A stretch of 64,000 nt of DNA from assembly GCA_031254105.1 (NCBI GenBank), contig JAIRVB010000016.1:29487-93486 (forward strand), read 5' to 3'. This document shows, in pieces, positions 26,358 through 35,883 of this stretch; the first letter of the stretch is position 1; each line of letters starts with the position of its first letter. The notes below the pieces were generated by a model that saw nothing but the letters and a program-made list of their open reading frames with translations, was not told the DNA's origin and did no database searches. This DNA is from Chitinispirillales bacterium. GTDB taxonomy: Bacteria; Fibrobacterota; Chitinivibrionia; Chitinivibrionales; Chitinispirillaceae. A program made the translations under genes and the position numbers.

Positions 26358-27257
26358 CTATATTTCATTTATATAAAGCGGCTTATAGCCCCGGTACTTA
26401 CCTGATAAGTAGTTCATTATGATTACCTCAGTGCGTTTATTGCGTTCAATATTTATGACCATACGGTCCGCAAACAGACGGCTCATATGAAGCCCGCGTC
26501 CGGAATCATCTAAAACGCCTGCGCCTGTGATCTGGCGCTCCATTTTGCTCAGGACAACATCTCTGGTCAATCTGCCCTGCATGTCAAGTACCGAAACAGC
26601 GTACTTTTCCGAATCGTATCCGACTTGCGCGTAAATATATTCCGAAGGTTCAAGCTCTACCTCTGTAAACTGAGCGTATTTTTCGGAACCCTCCTCCTTA
26701 GCCGGAGCGTGATAAATCGCGTTAGACAAAATCTCGTCAAGTATAAGTCTTGTATCTCCGGAGCTCTTAAATCTTTCTTCAAGTTCAGTCACGATTTTTT
26801 CCCTCACATCACGCGACTCCGCAGAGGATTTTATACAGTATTTATTTGAAATAATGCCATCTTCCAGGCGCAGAAAACGTGAAATTCCAAAAATTTCGCC
26901 GCTGAGCAGTCCCTGTAAAATCAACTCTATCTCATTAAAATTAAAAGGCGCTGTCTTTGGAATTATACTTGAGATTGAATTCTCGCGGGCAAGAGTGATG
27001 TATTCATCAATATTTAAACAGGTAAGAAGCGCGGTTTTGACCGTTGGATAGAGCCTGTGAACCTCCGCGAGAAACTGAGGTCCTTTCATTCCAGGCATGT
27101 TTATATCGGAAACAACCAGATCAAAACCGCCGTTACTCAAAACATTCAACCCTGCCGACGCGTTTTCAACTGTAACAACTTCGAACTGTTCCCTGAAATA
27201 TTCAAAGAGCATGTCGCGGATAAAATCTTCATCGTCAACAAACAGTACTTTGTACAT
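26358..27257 (-). CDS. Response regulator: receiver domain fused to HATPase (anti-sigma/RsbW-like) output domain
   Basis: 299 residues. N-terminal receiver (1-120) with acidic pair VDDED, phospho-acceptor in DLVVSDINMPG (about D54), TALLTCL and the conserved Lys in PKTAPF. The C-terminal half has a GHKL ATPase pattern: N-box RLILDEILSNAIYHAP, G1-like VLDMQGRL and G2-like DDSGRGLHMSRLFADRMVIN. Such receiver-HATPase proteins usually control partner-switching circuits by phosphorylating an anti-sigma antagonist; no STAS partner is seen here. No cognate histidine kinase is adjacent. It is flanked by the polyamine genes and the divergent type II secretion operon. Confidence 0.82.
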   Translation of the reverse strand: MYKVLFVDDEDFIRDMLFEYFREQFEVVTVENASAGLNVLSNGGFDLVVSDINMPGMKGPQFLAEVHRLYPTVKTALLTCLNIDEYITLARENSISSIIPKTAPFNFNEIELILQGLLSGEIFGISRFLRLEDGIISNKYCIKSSAESRDVREKIVTELEERFKSSGDTRLILDEILSNAIYHAPAKEEGSEKYAQFTEVELEPSEYIYAQVGYDSEKYAVSVLDMQGRLTRDVVLSKMERQITGAGVLDDSGRGLHMSRLFADRMVINIERNKRTEVIIMNYLSGKYRGYKPLYINEI

Positions 27258-27589
27258 CTTGACAGCCTGGCCTATTTATGCAATTTTTAGAATTTCGTTT
27301 CCGCAGTCCACACGGCGCTGCCGGTACTTCCGCCCGCTCATCAGGTACGTTTTGTTTGAGCAGGCGCGAAATGAAGCGGTTATACTTTTAATTATAAAAT
27401 ATATAAAGACGCGCAAAGAGGTACCGATTTGTTTGGCGAAAGTTACGGCCAATAGCTGCCGGCAGCCAAACTTATTTATCCGGCCAGGCGCAATAGTCTC
27501 CTGCTTTTTTTTACTTTACTCCTACACAATAGTTATTTTAGTTGTACTATAGTACTCCTTAAATCGCGCATAATATCAGGAATAGAGCT
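27258..27589. other. Divergent promoter region (response regulator / gspE)
   Basis: 332 bases between divergent genes with no supported ORF. It should contain promoters for both directions. A TTGACTTT- or TTGACA-type -35 could not be placed with confidence. Confidence 0.4.
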
Positions 27590-29311
27590 GTGATCACAAG
27601 AATAGGCGAGATAATAGAGACTCTGCACCCTGTTGACCGGGCGGCGCTTGATACAGCGGAGCGGCAAGCGCTCAATGCAGGCAGGCTTATTGGGGAGCTG
27701 CTGCTTGAAAAGTGCGCAGTGAGTGAGATAGTACTGTTCAAGGCGCTTGCGAAGCAGTTCTCTCTTGAATTCATTACTTGCTTCGATCAGGAGATCAGTA
27801 TGGAGCTTATCCGCGAACTTCCTGCGCAAGCTTTTAAACAGGGGCGCTGCCTGCCTCTTATAAGTGAAAATGACCTTTTGCGCATCGTAAGCGCTGATCC
27901 GCTTGATCTTGACACATCATTAGAGATTGCATCGGTAAGCAATCTGCCTGTACAGACTGTTCTCACCACACCATCGGAACTTAAGGCCGCTGTGGCGCGG
28001 CTTTTTGAGGGGGACAGCGTTTTTAAACAATCAACCGGAAAAATCCTTAAGGAATATGAACGGATCTCTCAACAAGGGGACGACGCTCTGAGTCTTGACG
28101 AGATCCGTGAAAGAACCGAGTCTGAGCCGGTAGTAAAGCTTGCGTCCCTTATTTTTGATGAAGCGATCAAGTGCAGAGCTTCAGATATTCATATTGAACC
28201 TTATGAACAGAGCGCGGCGGTAAGATTCAGAGTAGACGGGATGCTGCGGCAGCATATTGAGGTCACACGCTATATGTACACTCCGCTCACCTCGCGAATA
28301 AAGATTCTTGCGGATCTTGATATCGCTGAAAAGCGGATTCCTCAGGATGGCCGCATACGCTACAGCGCGGAGGGTGAAGCTTTTGATCTGCGTGTATCTA
28401 CCCTGCCGACGCATTACGGTGAGAAAACCGTTATCCGCATACTCAAGCATGATAAGACTCTTTTGAGCTTTTCAAACATCGGGATGGCTCCCGTCCAGCT
28501 TGAGCAGCTAAGCGAACTGATTGAGAAACCGCAGGGGATTGTATTTGTAACCGGGCCTACCGGAAGCGGCAAGAGCTCTACCCTATTCTCCTGTCTGAAC
28601 AGGATACGGGGCAAAGCGATAAATATAACTACTATTGAAAACCCTATTGAGTATAAACTGGAGGGTATTAATCAGGTACAGATAAATGAAAAAGCGGGCG
28701 TTACTTTCGCGGCGGCTCTTCGCTCTATACTGCGCCAGGATCCGGATGTTATACTTATAGGAGAGATTCGTGATCCGGAAACAGCGCAGATCGCTGTTCA
28801 GTCAGCTCAAACAGGGCACCTTGTATTTTCCACACTGCATACAAACGACGCGATCAGCGCTGTAACGCGGTTGAGGGATCTGGGAATTCCCGGATTTTTG
28901 ATCTCATCATCTCTTATAGGTATATTAGCTCAGAGGCTTGTAAGAGTGTTGTGTCCCGAATGTAAGCGTGAGCAGCCCATGCTTGCGGAAACTCAGGCGC
29001 GCTGGAGGGCGATTTTCGGCAAATCACAGCCGCTGCCGCGGTCTTTCTCCGCTTCAGGGTGTAAAAATTGCCGCGAGAGCGGTTATAAAGGAAGAATAGG
29101 TATTTTTGAGTTGGTTACTGTAAGCGAAGATATGCGTTCCATGATCGCCGACAATGTTACGGAGAGCGGCCTGCGCAAATATCTCAAGGAAACAGGATTC
29201 GTATCTCTTGTGCAGGACGGCATACATAAAATCGAAACTGGGATCACCTCACCCGAAGAACTTTTGAGAGTAGTGCAGGTGGAAGATTCCATGCAGATGA
29301 GAACAAATTAA
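27590..29311 (+). CDS. gspE: GspE, type II secretion ATPase
   Basis: 573 residues from GTG (AGGAATAG just upstream). N-terminal MshEN-like domain (about 1-150: RLIGELLLEKCAVSEIVLFKALAKQFSLEF), then the ATPase: LIFDEAIKCRASDIHIEPYE, Walker A GPTGSGKSS near 322, IENPIEYKLEGINQVQ, Walker B RQDPDVILIGEIRD, GHLVFSTLHTND, and a tetracysteine zinc site (CPECKRE near 455, CKNCRESGYKG near 490). It energises pseudopilus growth. It begins an operon running gspE-D-L-M and then C-K-I-J. Distinct from pilB at 6.4 kb, which lies with pilus genes. Confidence 0.88.
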   Translation: MITRIGEIIETLHPVDRAALDTAERQALNAGRLIGELLLEKCAVSEIVLFKALAKQFSLEFITCFDQEISMELIRELPAQAFKQGRCLPLISENDLLRIVSADPLDLDTSLEIASVSNLPVQTVLTTPSELKAAVARLFEGDSVFKQSTGKILKEYERISQQGDDALSLDEIRERTESEPVVKLASLIFDEAIKCRASDIHIEPYEQSAAVRFRVDGMLRQHIEVTRYMYTPLTSRIKILADLDIAEKRIPQDGRIRYSAEGEAFDLRVSTLPTHYGEKTVIRILKHDKTLLSFSNIGMAPVQLEQLSELIEKPQGIVFVTGPTGSGKSSTLFSCLNRIRGKAINITTIENPIEYKLEGINQVQINEKAGVTFAAALRSILRQDPDVILIGEIRDPETAQIAVQSAQTGHLVFSTLHTNDAISAVTRLRDLGIPGFLISSSLIGILAQRLVRVLCPECKREQPMLAETQARWRAIFGKSQPLPRSFSASGCKNCRESGYKGRIGIFELVTVSEDMRSMIADNVTESGLRKYLKETGFVSLVQDGIHKIETGITSPEELLRVVQVEDSMQMRTN

Positions 29312-29461
29312 ACCGGTGCTGAAATATTAACGCAAAATGCAGAAATAAAACAACAAGTATATGGAATCGTGTATCTTTATACTATAAAATACGCTTTTAA
29401 TATTCGCCTTATAGATCAATAAACACGGCCTGCATTACACAAGGGATAAGAGGTTTACTCT

Positions 29462-31414
29462 ATGAAAAATACCGCGTTCTTTTTAGTTTTCCTGCTTTTT
29501 GCGGGCCAGCTCCACGCCCAGCAAAATGCGGCTGATTCGCCAGCGCCAAAAGAGCCGCAGCTTTTGTCACTTGACGTAAAAGATACAGATCTGCGTGATG
29601 TTATCCGCATGATCTCAAAAGGTTATAATTTGAATATTATTTTGGATCATGACGTCAAAGGCAAAGTAACCCTGCACCTCACCGATGTGCCTATAATGGA
29701 AGGACTGCGCAAGATCGCCCAGTCCAACGGTCTTGACGTAATACAGGATGGCAGCGTATACAAAATACAGCGCGCGGCGGAACAGTTTCAATCGATGGTT
29801 AAATTTGCCGATGGAAAACTTACTGTAGACGTGCAGAATGTAGATGTAAAGGAGTTTCTCACAGAAGTCAGCGCTAAAACATCGGTAAGCATTGTGCCAG
29901 ACTCTAAAGTCGAGGGAAGGCTGACGGGAAAGCTCTATGGGGTGTCAATTGACGACGGGCTTAGGGCGATGCTTGAGGGAAACGGATTTAAAGTTACCAA
30001 AAGAAGAAATATCTATCAGATCAGTCCCGGAGAAACAGCCCCTCCTTCGACCAGCGCCGCGCGTCCGCGTACAGGCAGCGGGCCTAACAGCGACTTTTAT
30101 GTTGACTACACAAACGGACTGATTACTATCAGTGTGATCAACGGAGACCTTGAGGAGATTATCAGGGCGATTTCAGAGCAGGGGGATGTTGAGATCATAA
30201 CCTACGGCAGTATTAAAAGTGAAGTTAACGCCAAAATAATCAGCGCTCCGATCACAGACGCGCTGGCGCTTCTTTTGGGCGGAACCAGGTTTACATTTGT
30301 TCAGCGGGGAAATATTATCCTTATCGGAGACCGCAACGCCTCTACCCCCTCAGGACAAACGTTGTCCAAATCCGAACTTATTCATCTGCGCCACATTAAG
30401 GCCGACAACATTCCGTCCATACTGCCCAGAAGCATCCCCGCCGCTAATGTGCGTGTAGTAAAGGAACAGAACGCGCTTCTGATTTCAGGCACTTCCGAAG
30501 ATATAATCACAGCGCGCGAATTTTTGCAAACGATTGATATACCTACCCCTCAGGTGCGCATAGACGCGGTAATTGTAGAATACAAGGAAAATCTCGACAA
30601 AGAGAAAGGTATCAGGTACGGGAAAAAAGAGAAAGAGTACACGGGCGGCAACTCATATTTCGCAACTCCCGCCCCCGCAACGCGGATCAGCGATGAATCC
30701 GCATACACGGAAGCGGGTATCAGCGGTAAAGGCATTCTTGATTTTGTTAAGAAAAACATATCAAGTTCAGAGACCATTATTAAAAATCTCATATCAGATG
30801 ATTTTTTTCTTGTACTGAAATTTCTCGAAGATCAAAACAAAGCGAAAGTACTAGCTCAGCCGTCCATAATGACCCTTAACGGCAACAAGGCTTCTATTGA
30901 CGTAAGCGAGACACAGTATTTTAAAGTTACTACCGGAACAGCCGATAATTATACGATCCGCTTCCAGCCGATAAAATTCGGTATACAGCTTGACATCACC
31001 CCATGGATAAGCCAGAGCGGTCAGATTACAGCTGAGATAGTTCCCGTAATATCCAACTCGGATAAAACCAATGTTGAAGGATACCCTAACGTCTCTTCCC
31101 GCTCTCTGAGCACCACGGTGCAGCTTAACGACGGCGAAACTCTGATTCTTGGCGGGCTCATCAAAAATCAGGAGAGCCAGTTCAGATACAAGGTGCCTGT
31201 TTTAGGCAGTCTTCCCATTTTGGGCGCTCTCTTCAGGCACAGCGGAATAACAAGAAACAAAACAAACCTAGTTATGTATATCACCCCAACCATAGTCACA
31301 CGCGATCATGTTGTTAATCTTGATACTGAACTTAAACAATTTGAGATGCAGCAAAAGGACTTTTTAAATTCTACGAAGAAAAAACCGGCGGATGAAAACG
31401 ACGAGCAGTACTGA
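29462..31414 (+). CDS. gspD: GspD-type outer-membrane secretin
   Basis: 650 residues. Signal peptide (NTAFFLVFLLFAGQLHAQ), then a series of small domains: STN/N0 (LRDVIRMISKGYNLNIIL), a second similar unit (VKEFLTEVSAKTSVSIV), a third (LEEIIRAISEQGDVEII) and an NolW-type N3 (SELIHLRHIKADNIPSILPRSI). The C-terminal secretin domain (about 430-615) has VLAQPSIMTLNG, VSSRSLSTTVQLNDGETLILGGLI and VPVLGSLPILGALFRH. It forms the outer-membrane channel of the type II system. Three STN-like repeats before the secretin core is more than the usual GspD plan. Confidence 0.88.
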   Translation: MKNTAFFLVFLLFAGQLHAQQNAADSPAPKEPQLLSLDVKDTDLRDVIRMISKGYNLNIILDHDVKGKVTLHLTDVPIMEGLRKIAQSNGLDVIQDGSVYKIQRAAEQFQSMVKFADGKLTVDVQNVDVKEFLTEVSAKTSVSIVPDSKVEGRLTGKLYGVSIDDGLRAMLEGNGFKVTKRRNIYQISPGETAPPSTSAARPRTGSGPNSDFYVDYTNGLITISVINGDLEEIIRAISEQGDVEIITYGSIKSEVNAKIISAPITDALALLLGGTRFTFVQRGNIILIGDRNASTPSGQTLSKSELIHLRHIKADNIPSILPRSIPAANVRVVKEQNALLISGTSEDIITAREFLQTIDIPTPQVRIDAVIVEYKENLDKEKGIRYGKKEKEYTGGNSYFATPAPATRISDESAYTEAGISGKGILDFVKKNISSSETIIKNLISDDFFLVLKFLEDQNKAKVLAQPSIMTLNGNKASIDVSETQYFKVTTGTADNYTIRFQPIKFGIQLDITPWISQSGQITAEIVPVISNSDKTNVEGYPNVSSRSLSTTVQLNDGETLILGGLIKNQESQFRYKVPVLGSLPILGALFRHSGITRNKTNLVMYITPTIVTRDHVVNLDTELKQFEMQQKDFLNSTKKKPADENDEQY

Positions 31415-32654
31415 GCGCAAAAACAAAAAGCGGGTAACCGGTGTGATTCATACCCAGGACGGTTCAATTGTCTGCGCTAAACTTAAGATAAAGAACGGAT
31501 GCTGGAAAATAAAGACCGCGCAGTGGCCTGTGTCCAAGGTATTTAAAACGGCTCTGACTCTTTCAAACGGCGCACAATCGGCGCTTCACGCTCAATGGCA
31601 TAGAACCCTTCCGGACGCTGAGCTTGAACCGCCGCTCCGCGCGCCAAATTCAGATACAGCGCTTACCCCTTACCTGGATCCTCAAAGAACTTCCATTATT
31701 TTAGAAGCGCTCAGCGGCCAGCTTACATCCATTGTCACAGAGGATTCTTTTCTTCTCACCTTTCCTCTTGCTTTCAGAAAAGAGGCGCCCCCCTCCTTTC
31801 TGTCTGTTTTTTGTGAAGATGGTATTGTAACATTCGGCGTAGTAACCGCAAGAAAACTTGAGGCTGTATTTTCTTTTCCGCAAAGCGGCGTTTCCTGCGT
31901 GGAAGCGTCCGCTGCAAGAATCAGGCGCTACTGGGTTCATGTGCTGAAGCGCGGCGATTTTCCTCAAAAAGCTTTTGTTCTTGATCGGGACAGCAAAATA
32001 AGCGAGTGCGACGGTTTAGAGGTAGAAAAACTAACGCTTCCAAAAGAGCTTTATGACAGCAGCGCAATGAAAGCTGCCGGCGCGGCGTTAACAGCGCTCT
32101 ACCATGCCCCCGCATTCAAAGTACCCGATGAGCGCCGCTTTAAAATTCACCGCCCGCTGCTCTTAAAAGCCGCCGCGGTTCTGCTTTGCGTATCGCTTGT
32201 TACCGCATTAGTGCCCGCAGCGGCAAATATTCACGCCGAAAGAAAGCTTGGCCGAAGCGAAAATATTTATAATACAAAACTCAATGAAAATAAGGCTTTA
32301 CAAAATCTTGAAAAAACAGCAGGTGAACTCTCTGCTAAAGTTCTCTCTATTAAAAAAACATACGCGCAAAGTTCACGCTGGGGAAATCTGTTGCAGCTTC
32401 TGGGAGAGATTAAACCCGACGATCTGTTTTTAGAACGGCTTGGATCCGATCAAATACAGGGATCTGAAAACAGAGTAAGGATCGCGCTGAGCGGCTGGTC
32501 GCGGTCGGAAACATCGGTAACGGAATTTATCTCCTCCCTGCAAAAGTCAGGGTTTATCAGCGGCGCTTCGTTAGCTTCAATAGAAAGAGACGCTAAAAAT
32601 AAAAACATCTGCAGGTTCAGGGTATTATGCACAATGCAACCGCAAAACGACTGA
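31392..32654 (+). CDS. GspL-like (PilM-PilN fusion type) inner-membrane protein
   Basis: 420 residues, overlapping the gspD 3' end by 23 bases. The N-terminal about 240 residues form a cytoplasmic domain, diverged but placed like the actin-fold part of GspL. A membrane span (LLLKAAAVLLCVSLVTALVPA, about 257-277), a coiled coil and a periplasmic ferredoxin-like domain of the PilN type (WGNLLQLLGEIKPDDLFLERLG ... VTEFISSLQKSGFISGASL) follow. GspL recruits the GspE ATPase and pairs with GspM. The call rests on order and topology because the cytoplasmic part is poorly conserved. Confidence 0.7.
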   Translation: MKTTSSTERKNKKRVTGVIHTQDGSIVCAKLKIKNGCWKIKTAQWPVSKVFKTALTLSNGAQSALHAQWHRTLPDAELEPPLRAPNSDTALTPYLDPQRTSIILEALSGQLTSIVTEDSFLLTFPLAFRKEAPPSFLSVFCEDGIVTFGVVTARKLEAVFSFPQSGVSCVEASAARIRRYWVHVLKRGDFPQKAFVLDRDSKISECDGLEVEKLTLPKELYDSSAMKAAGAALTALYHAPAFKVPDERRFKIHRPLLLKAAAVLLCVSLVTALVPAAANIHAERKLGRSENIYNTKLNENKALQNLEKTAGELSAKVLSIKKTYAQSSRWGNLLQLLGEIKPDDLFLERLGSDQIQGSENRVRIALSGWSRSETSVTEFISSLQKSGFISGASLASIERDAKNKNICRFRVLCTMQPQND

Positions 32655-33196
32655 TTCACGACAGCCCGGTAATTGTTCTATTCAGCATTGCAAGCCTGCT
32701 GTGCTGCGCTTCCATAATATATTTGGCCATACCGCAATGGTCAATGTACAAAGAGCGCATGGAACGCATCAGCCATTATGACACATTTATCTCCTCCACC
32801 GAAGGATTTGACAAAATGCGCCGGGAGTTTGAGCTGAAAAACGAAGCTCTAAGCTCAAAACTCAACAACGCGTCATCCCACACTCCCTCACGTTCCCTTT
32901 CAGGCATACTTGAGGAGCTGATAAGCCGCAGTAAGGAAAACGGCATTGTGCTGGCAAAGATCCAGCCTCAACCCGAAATAAAACCGCAGTCCGCAAACTC
33001 CGCGTTAACATATATTCCCGTATTTTTAGAAACAAACACCGATTATCATAAACTCGGCAGATTTACCGCGTCGCTTGAAACGCTGCCCCAAATTTTACAG
33101 ATAAGCAAGATGGCTGTTGAAACAAATAAGAACGGTGAATTAAATGTAAAGCTTTTAGTTACGTGTTTAGCGGCGGCTGATAAATCCGATGAATAA
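32627..33196 (+). CDS. GspM/PilO-like inner-membrane protein
   Basis: 189 residues, overlapping the previous gene by 28 bases. One membrane span (VIVLFSIASLLCCASIIYLAI, about 14-34), a coiled-coil (EGFDKMRREFELKNEALSSKLN) and a C-terminal ferredoxin-like domain (LEELISRSKENGIVLAKIQPQPE ... FLETNTDYHKLGRFTASLETL). This is the PilO/GspM plan. The downstream partner gspC is separated from it by the inserted ATPase-nuclease cassette. Confidence 0.75.
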   Translation: MHNATAKRLIHDSPVIVLFSIASLLCCASIIYLAIPQWSMYKERMERISHYDTFISSTEGFDKMRREFELKNEALSSKLNNASSHTPSRSLSGILEELISRSKENGIVLAKIQPQPEIKPQSANSALTYIPVFLETNTDYHKLGRFTASLETLPQILQISKMAVETNKNGELNVKLLVTCLAAADKSDE

Positions 33197-33252
33197 AAAA
33201 TAATATGTAAACAGCATCAACAATTCAATAAAGATAGCAGCCGTAATCAATT

Positions 33253-33837
33253 CTACGCTACTGTTTGCGGAACAGTCTCCGTAAAGTATTTAGAAACGAA
33301 TTCCCTCTCGAATTCTGCCTTTGAATAAGTAAAAACATCCTTAAAATACAACTTTTTGAAACGGTGAATGCCAAACCGTATCATATGAGTATTGGCACGT
33401 TTGAAAATCGGTTTTTGCACCAGTCCTATTCCTGTATCTTCAAATTGTTTCTCCCCATGAGAAACGCTTTCATTATATACAAGAATGAAATTCATATATT
33501 CCCGCGTATATTTAATTGTTTTATCAAACTTCTCAGAAAGCATGAGCAATGTTTCAAAAATTTTCACATTTATCTCATAATTTTCTATACCTTTAATTAT
33601 ACCGTTTTTAAATTCAATCATAAAAAATTCATCCTGAGGAGTCATATATAAAGCATCACAGGATTTAGGAGCTTTAGTTAATTTCATATTCTTAACAAAA
33701 CTATCTTTTAACTTGTCAATATTGACGACATCGTCTTGACACGCAGTCATATTTACATGTTGAGTACAATCCTCAGATGTCTTTTCAAGCGTTTCATGGA
33801 AATCATTTAACATTTCGTTATAAACATTTTCTACCAT
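33253..33837 (-). CDS. Putative PD-(D/E)xK nuclease-like partner of the ATPase
   Basis: 194 residues from the ATG at 33837, which follows the ATPase stop by one base with GAGG 7 bases upstream; an overlapping in-frame ATG at 33849 exists. A segment SCDALYMTPQDEFFMIEFKNG matches the PD-(D/E)xK nuclease core (Asp near 61, Glu-x-Lys near 75-77), with the strand-turn-strand spacing of that superfamily. The rest (KIFETLLMLSEKFDKTIKYTREYMNFILVYN) is compatible with the following helix and strand. It is tightly coupled to the upstream ATPase, is AT-rich compared with neighbours, and contains many Lys/Asn/Ile codons, which suggests acquisition. A defence role is inferred from the ATPase-nuclease pairing. 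Confidence 0.55.
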   Translation of the reverse strand: MVENVYNEMLNDFHETLEKTSEDCTQHVNMTACQDDVVNIDKLKDSFVKNMKLTKAPKSCDALYMTPQDEFFMIEFKNGIIKGIENYEINVKIFETLLMLSEKFDKTIKYTREYMNFILVYNESVSHGEKQFEDTGIGLVQKPIFKRANTHMIRFGIHRFKKLYFKDVFTYSKAEFEREFVSKYFTETVPQTVA

Positions 33838-33838
33838 T

Positions 33839-35095
33839 TCAATCCTCATAAATTAGATCTTCAAGTTTTTGAAAAGGCGCCGCTAATTGCTTATATATGG
33901 TATCAATACTATCGGTGACTTCCCTAACATTAGATATATCGCCGTCATTTTCAGCTAAATAAAAGTTTAGACGGTTTTCAATGTCATGTTTTTTACCATA
34001 AGCCTCTATAGCATAAAGAAAATATGGGCTGTGAGTATTAAGAAGTATTGTTAAATTGAATTCTTTCTGTAAAAGTACCAAAAGTTCGGCAAATTGTAAC
34101 TGCCATGACGGATGAAGATGTATTTCCGGTTCATCAAGAATAAGAACATCGCGCTCTTTGATTTCACCCAATTCTAAAAGACGCTTAATGATGAGAAATG
34201 TTTTAATCCCTGTTGAAATACCTGAAAGAGGAACAGGTTTATTTAATCCGTTTTCCATAAACATTAACCCGCGGTTATCTTCTTTGAACTCCCCGTTAGC
34301 AATAAAAGATAGTTTTAACAAAATATCCGAAATCTTTTCGTTAATCATTACCTCTTCGAGAACGTTATTATTTGAATATCGTTTAGCAAGACGACGCTTA
34401 AGAACTTGCCTATGATTATAAACCATCTCCGGGAAATGTTGCAACTGTTCTCTAATCCGTGTTTCTCGAATATCATCCAAGACAAGCGGAGTATCTATAT
34501 ATATTGCTTTATGGCAAATACCAATATCATCAGAAAAATCATTGCATTCATTGTTTTGTATATTTACATAAACATCCTTTCTTTGAATTATGATACAAAT
34601 ATTTCCTTTTGAATTAAACCTGTTAAGATGATTGATACTATCTTGAAACTCTATTTTAAAGTAACGATCAATTAGTTTTTTTTGTATATCCTCATCCCTA
34701 ATAGCAAAAGATCCTTTGATCTTATCCACTAAACCAGGATCTATGGTTTCTTTAGGTTGTCGTTCCAATATAGTTATAGCATCAATAATACTTTTTTGAA
34801 TATCTTCTTCTGATAACTTAACCTTTCTGCTTTCCATCATTTCTTTAACTAGTTTACTAAGTGAACTCTCCGTATAATAAGGAAATTTTTCAGAATTATG
34901 GATAATATCTTCGATATGATTTATTCGTTCATTACGAATCATTAACTCTGCTTTGTTAAAAACATTAAACATGCAATACAGCGCTTTACCAAAAGTACTC
35001 TTCCCGGTATTGTTATCTCCGGCAATAACAGTTATCCCATTCATTTCAATTTCGGAATTACCGATTTTGCCAATTCCACTTACTTTAAGACGCAT
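33839..35095 (-). CDS. OLD/RecF-like ABC-type ATPase
   Basis: 418 residues, ATG with GAGG at 7 bases. N-terminal Walker A GDNNTGKSTFG (about 26-36) after ITVIAG; signature-like PLSGISTGIKTF; Walker B DVLILDEPEIHLHPSWQ followed by the H-loop LNTHSPYFLYAIE. This is the AAA_15/AAA_21 type of ATPase used in OLD, PARIS (AriA) and Septu (PtuA). The C-terminus stops about 50 residues after the H-loop, so there is no fused TOPRIM nuclease. A helical insert of about 200 residues lies between the two ATPase halves. Transcribed against the type II secretion operon it interrupts. Confidence 0.8.
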   Translation of the reverse strand: MRLKVSGIGKIGNSEIEMNGITVIAGDNNTGKSTFGKALYCMFNVFNKAELMIRNERINHIEDIIHNSEKFPYYTESSLSKLVKEMMESRKVKLSEEDIQKSIIDAITILERQPKETIDPGLVDKIKGSFAIRDEDIQKKLIDRYFKIEFQDSINHLNRFNSKGNICIIIQRKDVYVNIQNNECNDFSDDIGICHKAIYIDTPLVLDDIRETRIREQLQHFPEMVYNHRQVLKRRLAKRYSNNNVLEEVMINEKISDILLKLSFIANGEFKEDNRGLMFMENGLNKPVPLSGISTGIKTFLIIKRLLELGEIKERDVLILDEPEIHLHPSWQLQFAELLVLLQKEFNLTILLNTHSPYFLYAIEAYGKKHDIENRLNFYLAENDGDISNVREVTDSIDTIYKQLAAPFQKLEDLIYED

Positions 35096-35388
35096 TGCGT
35101 TACCTCAATCAACATTAAAATGACGGCTAAACATAATAATATACAGCAAAAAACATATTGCATCAACAAATTTTAAATAAATCCACCTCTTAAAAATATA
35201 TCGTACCAAATGTTGAATATTTTATATCGTTTTTCGTATAACAAAAATAGTTCTTATGCAGCCTCTTTACTCTTTGCAGGTTCGGCAAAAGTTATCTTTA
35301 TAATATTATTTGGTATATCAACTGACAGCCCTGTTACTATACTTTATACAGATATGAGATACCCTGAAATTATTAAAGGATATATTAA
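35096..35388. other. AT-rich spacer between the inserted cassette and gspC
   Basis: 293 bases, markedly AT-rich, with a short meaningless frame at 35210-35482 that overlaps the gspC start in another frame. It probably contains the promoter of the cassette and, reading the other way, that of gspC onward. Confidence 0.4.
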
Positions 35389-35883
35389 TTGCACTCATCA
35401 AGAACACCAATTTTACTTCTTTCACTTTCGGCTATATGTATCGCTTCTGTTTTTGGAATACTTTATGATTTCTTTGTTATAAATCCAAAACCTGAAGGGA
35501 ACGCGTCAGCGGAAACCATTTCTAAATATGAAGTTTCCGCACTTATAGACTCCGCGCTTAACGCGGAGATAATTACCCCAACGGCCAGCTTTCCCTCAGA
35601 GATAAACTCCCCGTTCAGACCGCAAAGATTTGAACCTGCGGTTATTGTCCCAAAAGCTGCCGTTACCCCTCCTCCGGCAGCGCCTAAGCGTTCACCTCTG
35701 CGGCTCAGGGGGTTGATGAGAAACCCTTCGCTTGCGATTATTGAGGACGCGGCAGGGGAAACGTACATAAGGGCGCAGGGCGATTATGTGAAAGAGGCGC
35801 TTATTGTTTCCATTAAAAACAACAGCGTGACTTTTAAGGACAGCAGCGGAAGCTTTGAACTTATGGTAGAGGAAAACAGGTGA
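35389..35883 (+). CDS. GspC-like type II secretion protein
   Basis: 164 residues from a TTG preceded by AAAGGA. Membrane anchor near the N-terminus (ILLLSLSAICIASVFGILYDFFV), a Pro/Ala-rich linker, then a small beta domain (LRLRGLMRNPSLAIIEDAAGETYIRAQGDYVKEALIVSIKNNSVTF) typical of the homology region of GspC/PilP that binds the secretin N0. Its stop overlaps the next start (GTGA). Confidence 0.7.
   Translation: MHSSRTPILLLSLSAICIASVFGILYDFFVINPKPEGNASAETISKYEVSALIDSALNAEIITPTASFPSEINSPFRPQRFEPAVIVPKAAVTPPPAAPKRSPLRLRGLMRNPSLAIIEDAAGETYIRAQGDYVKEALIVSIKNNSVTFKDSSGSFELMVEENR

Noticed and set aside
35210..35482. 90-codon ORF upstream of and overlapping gspC
   Set aside because: It overlaps the well-supported gspC start in another frame and has no signal peptide, motif or ribosome site.
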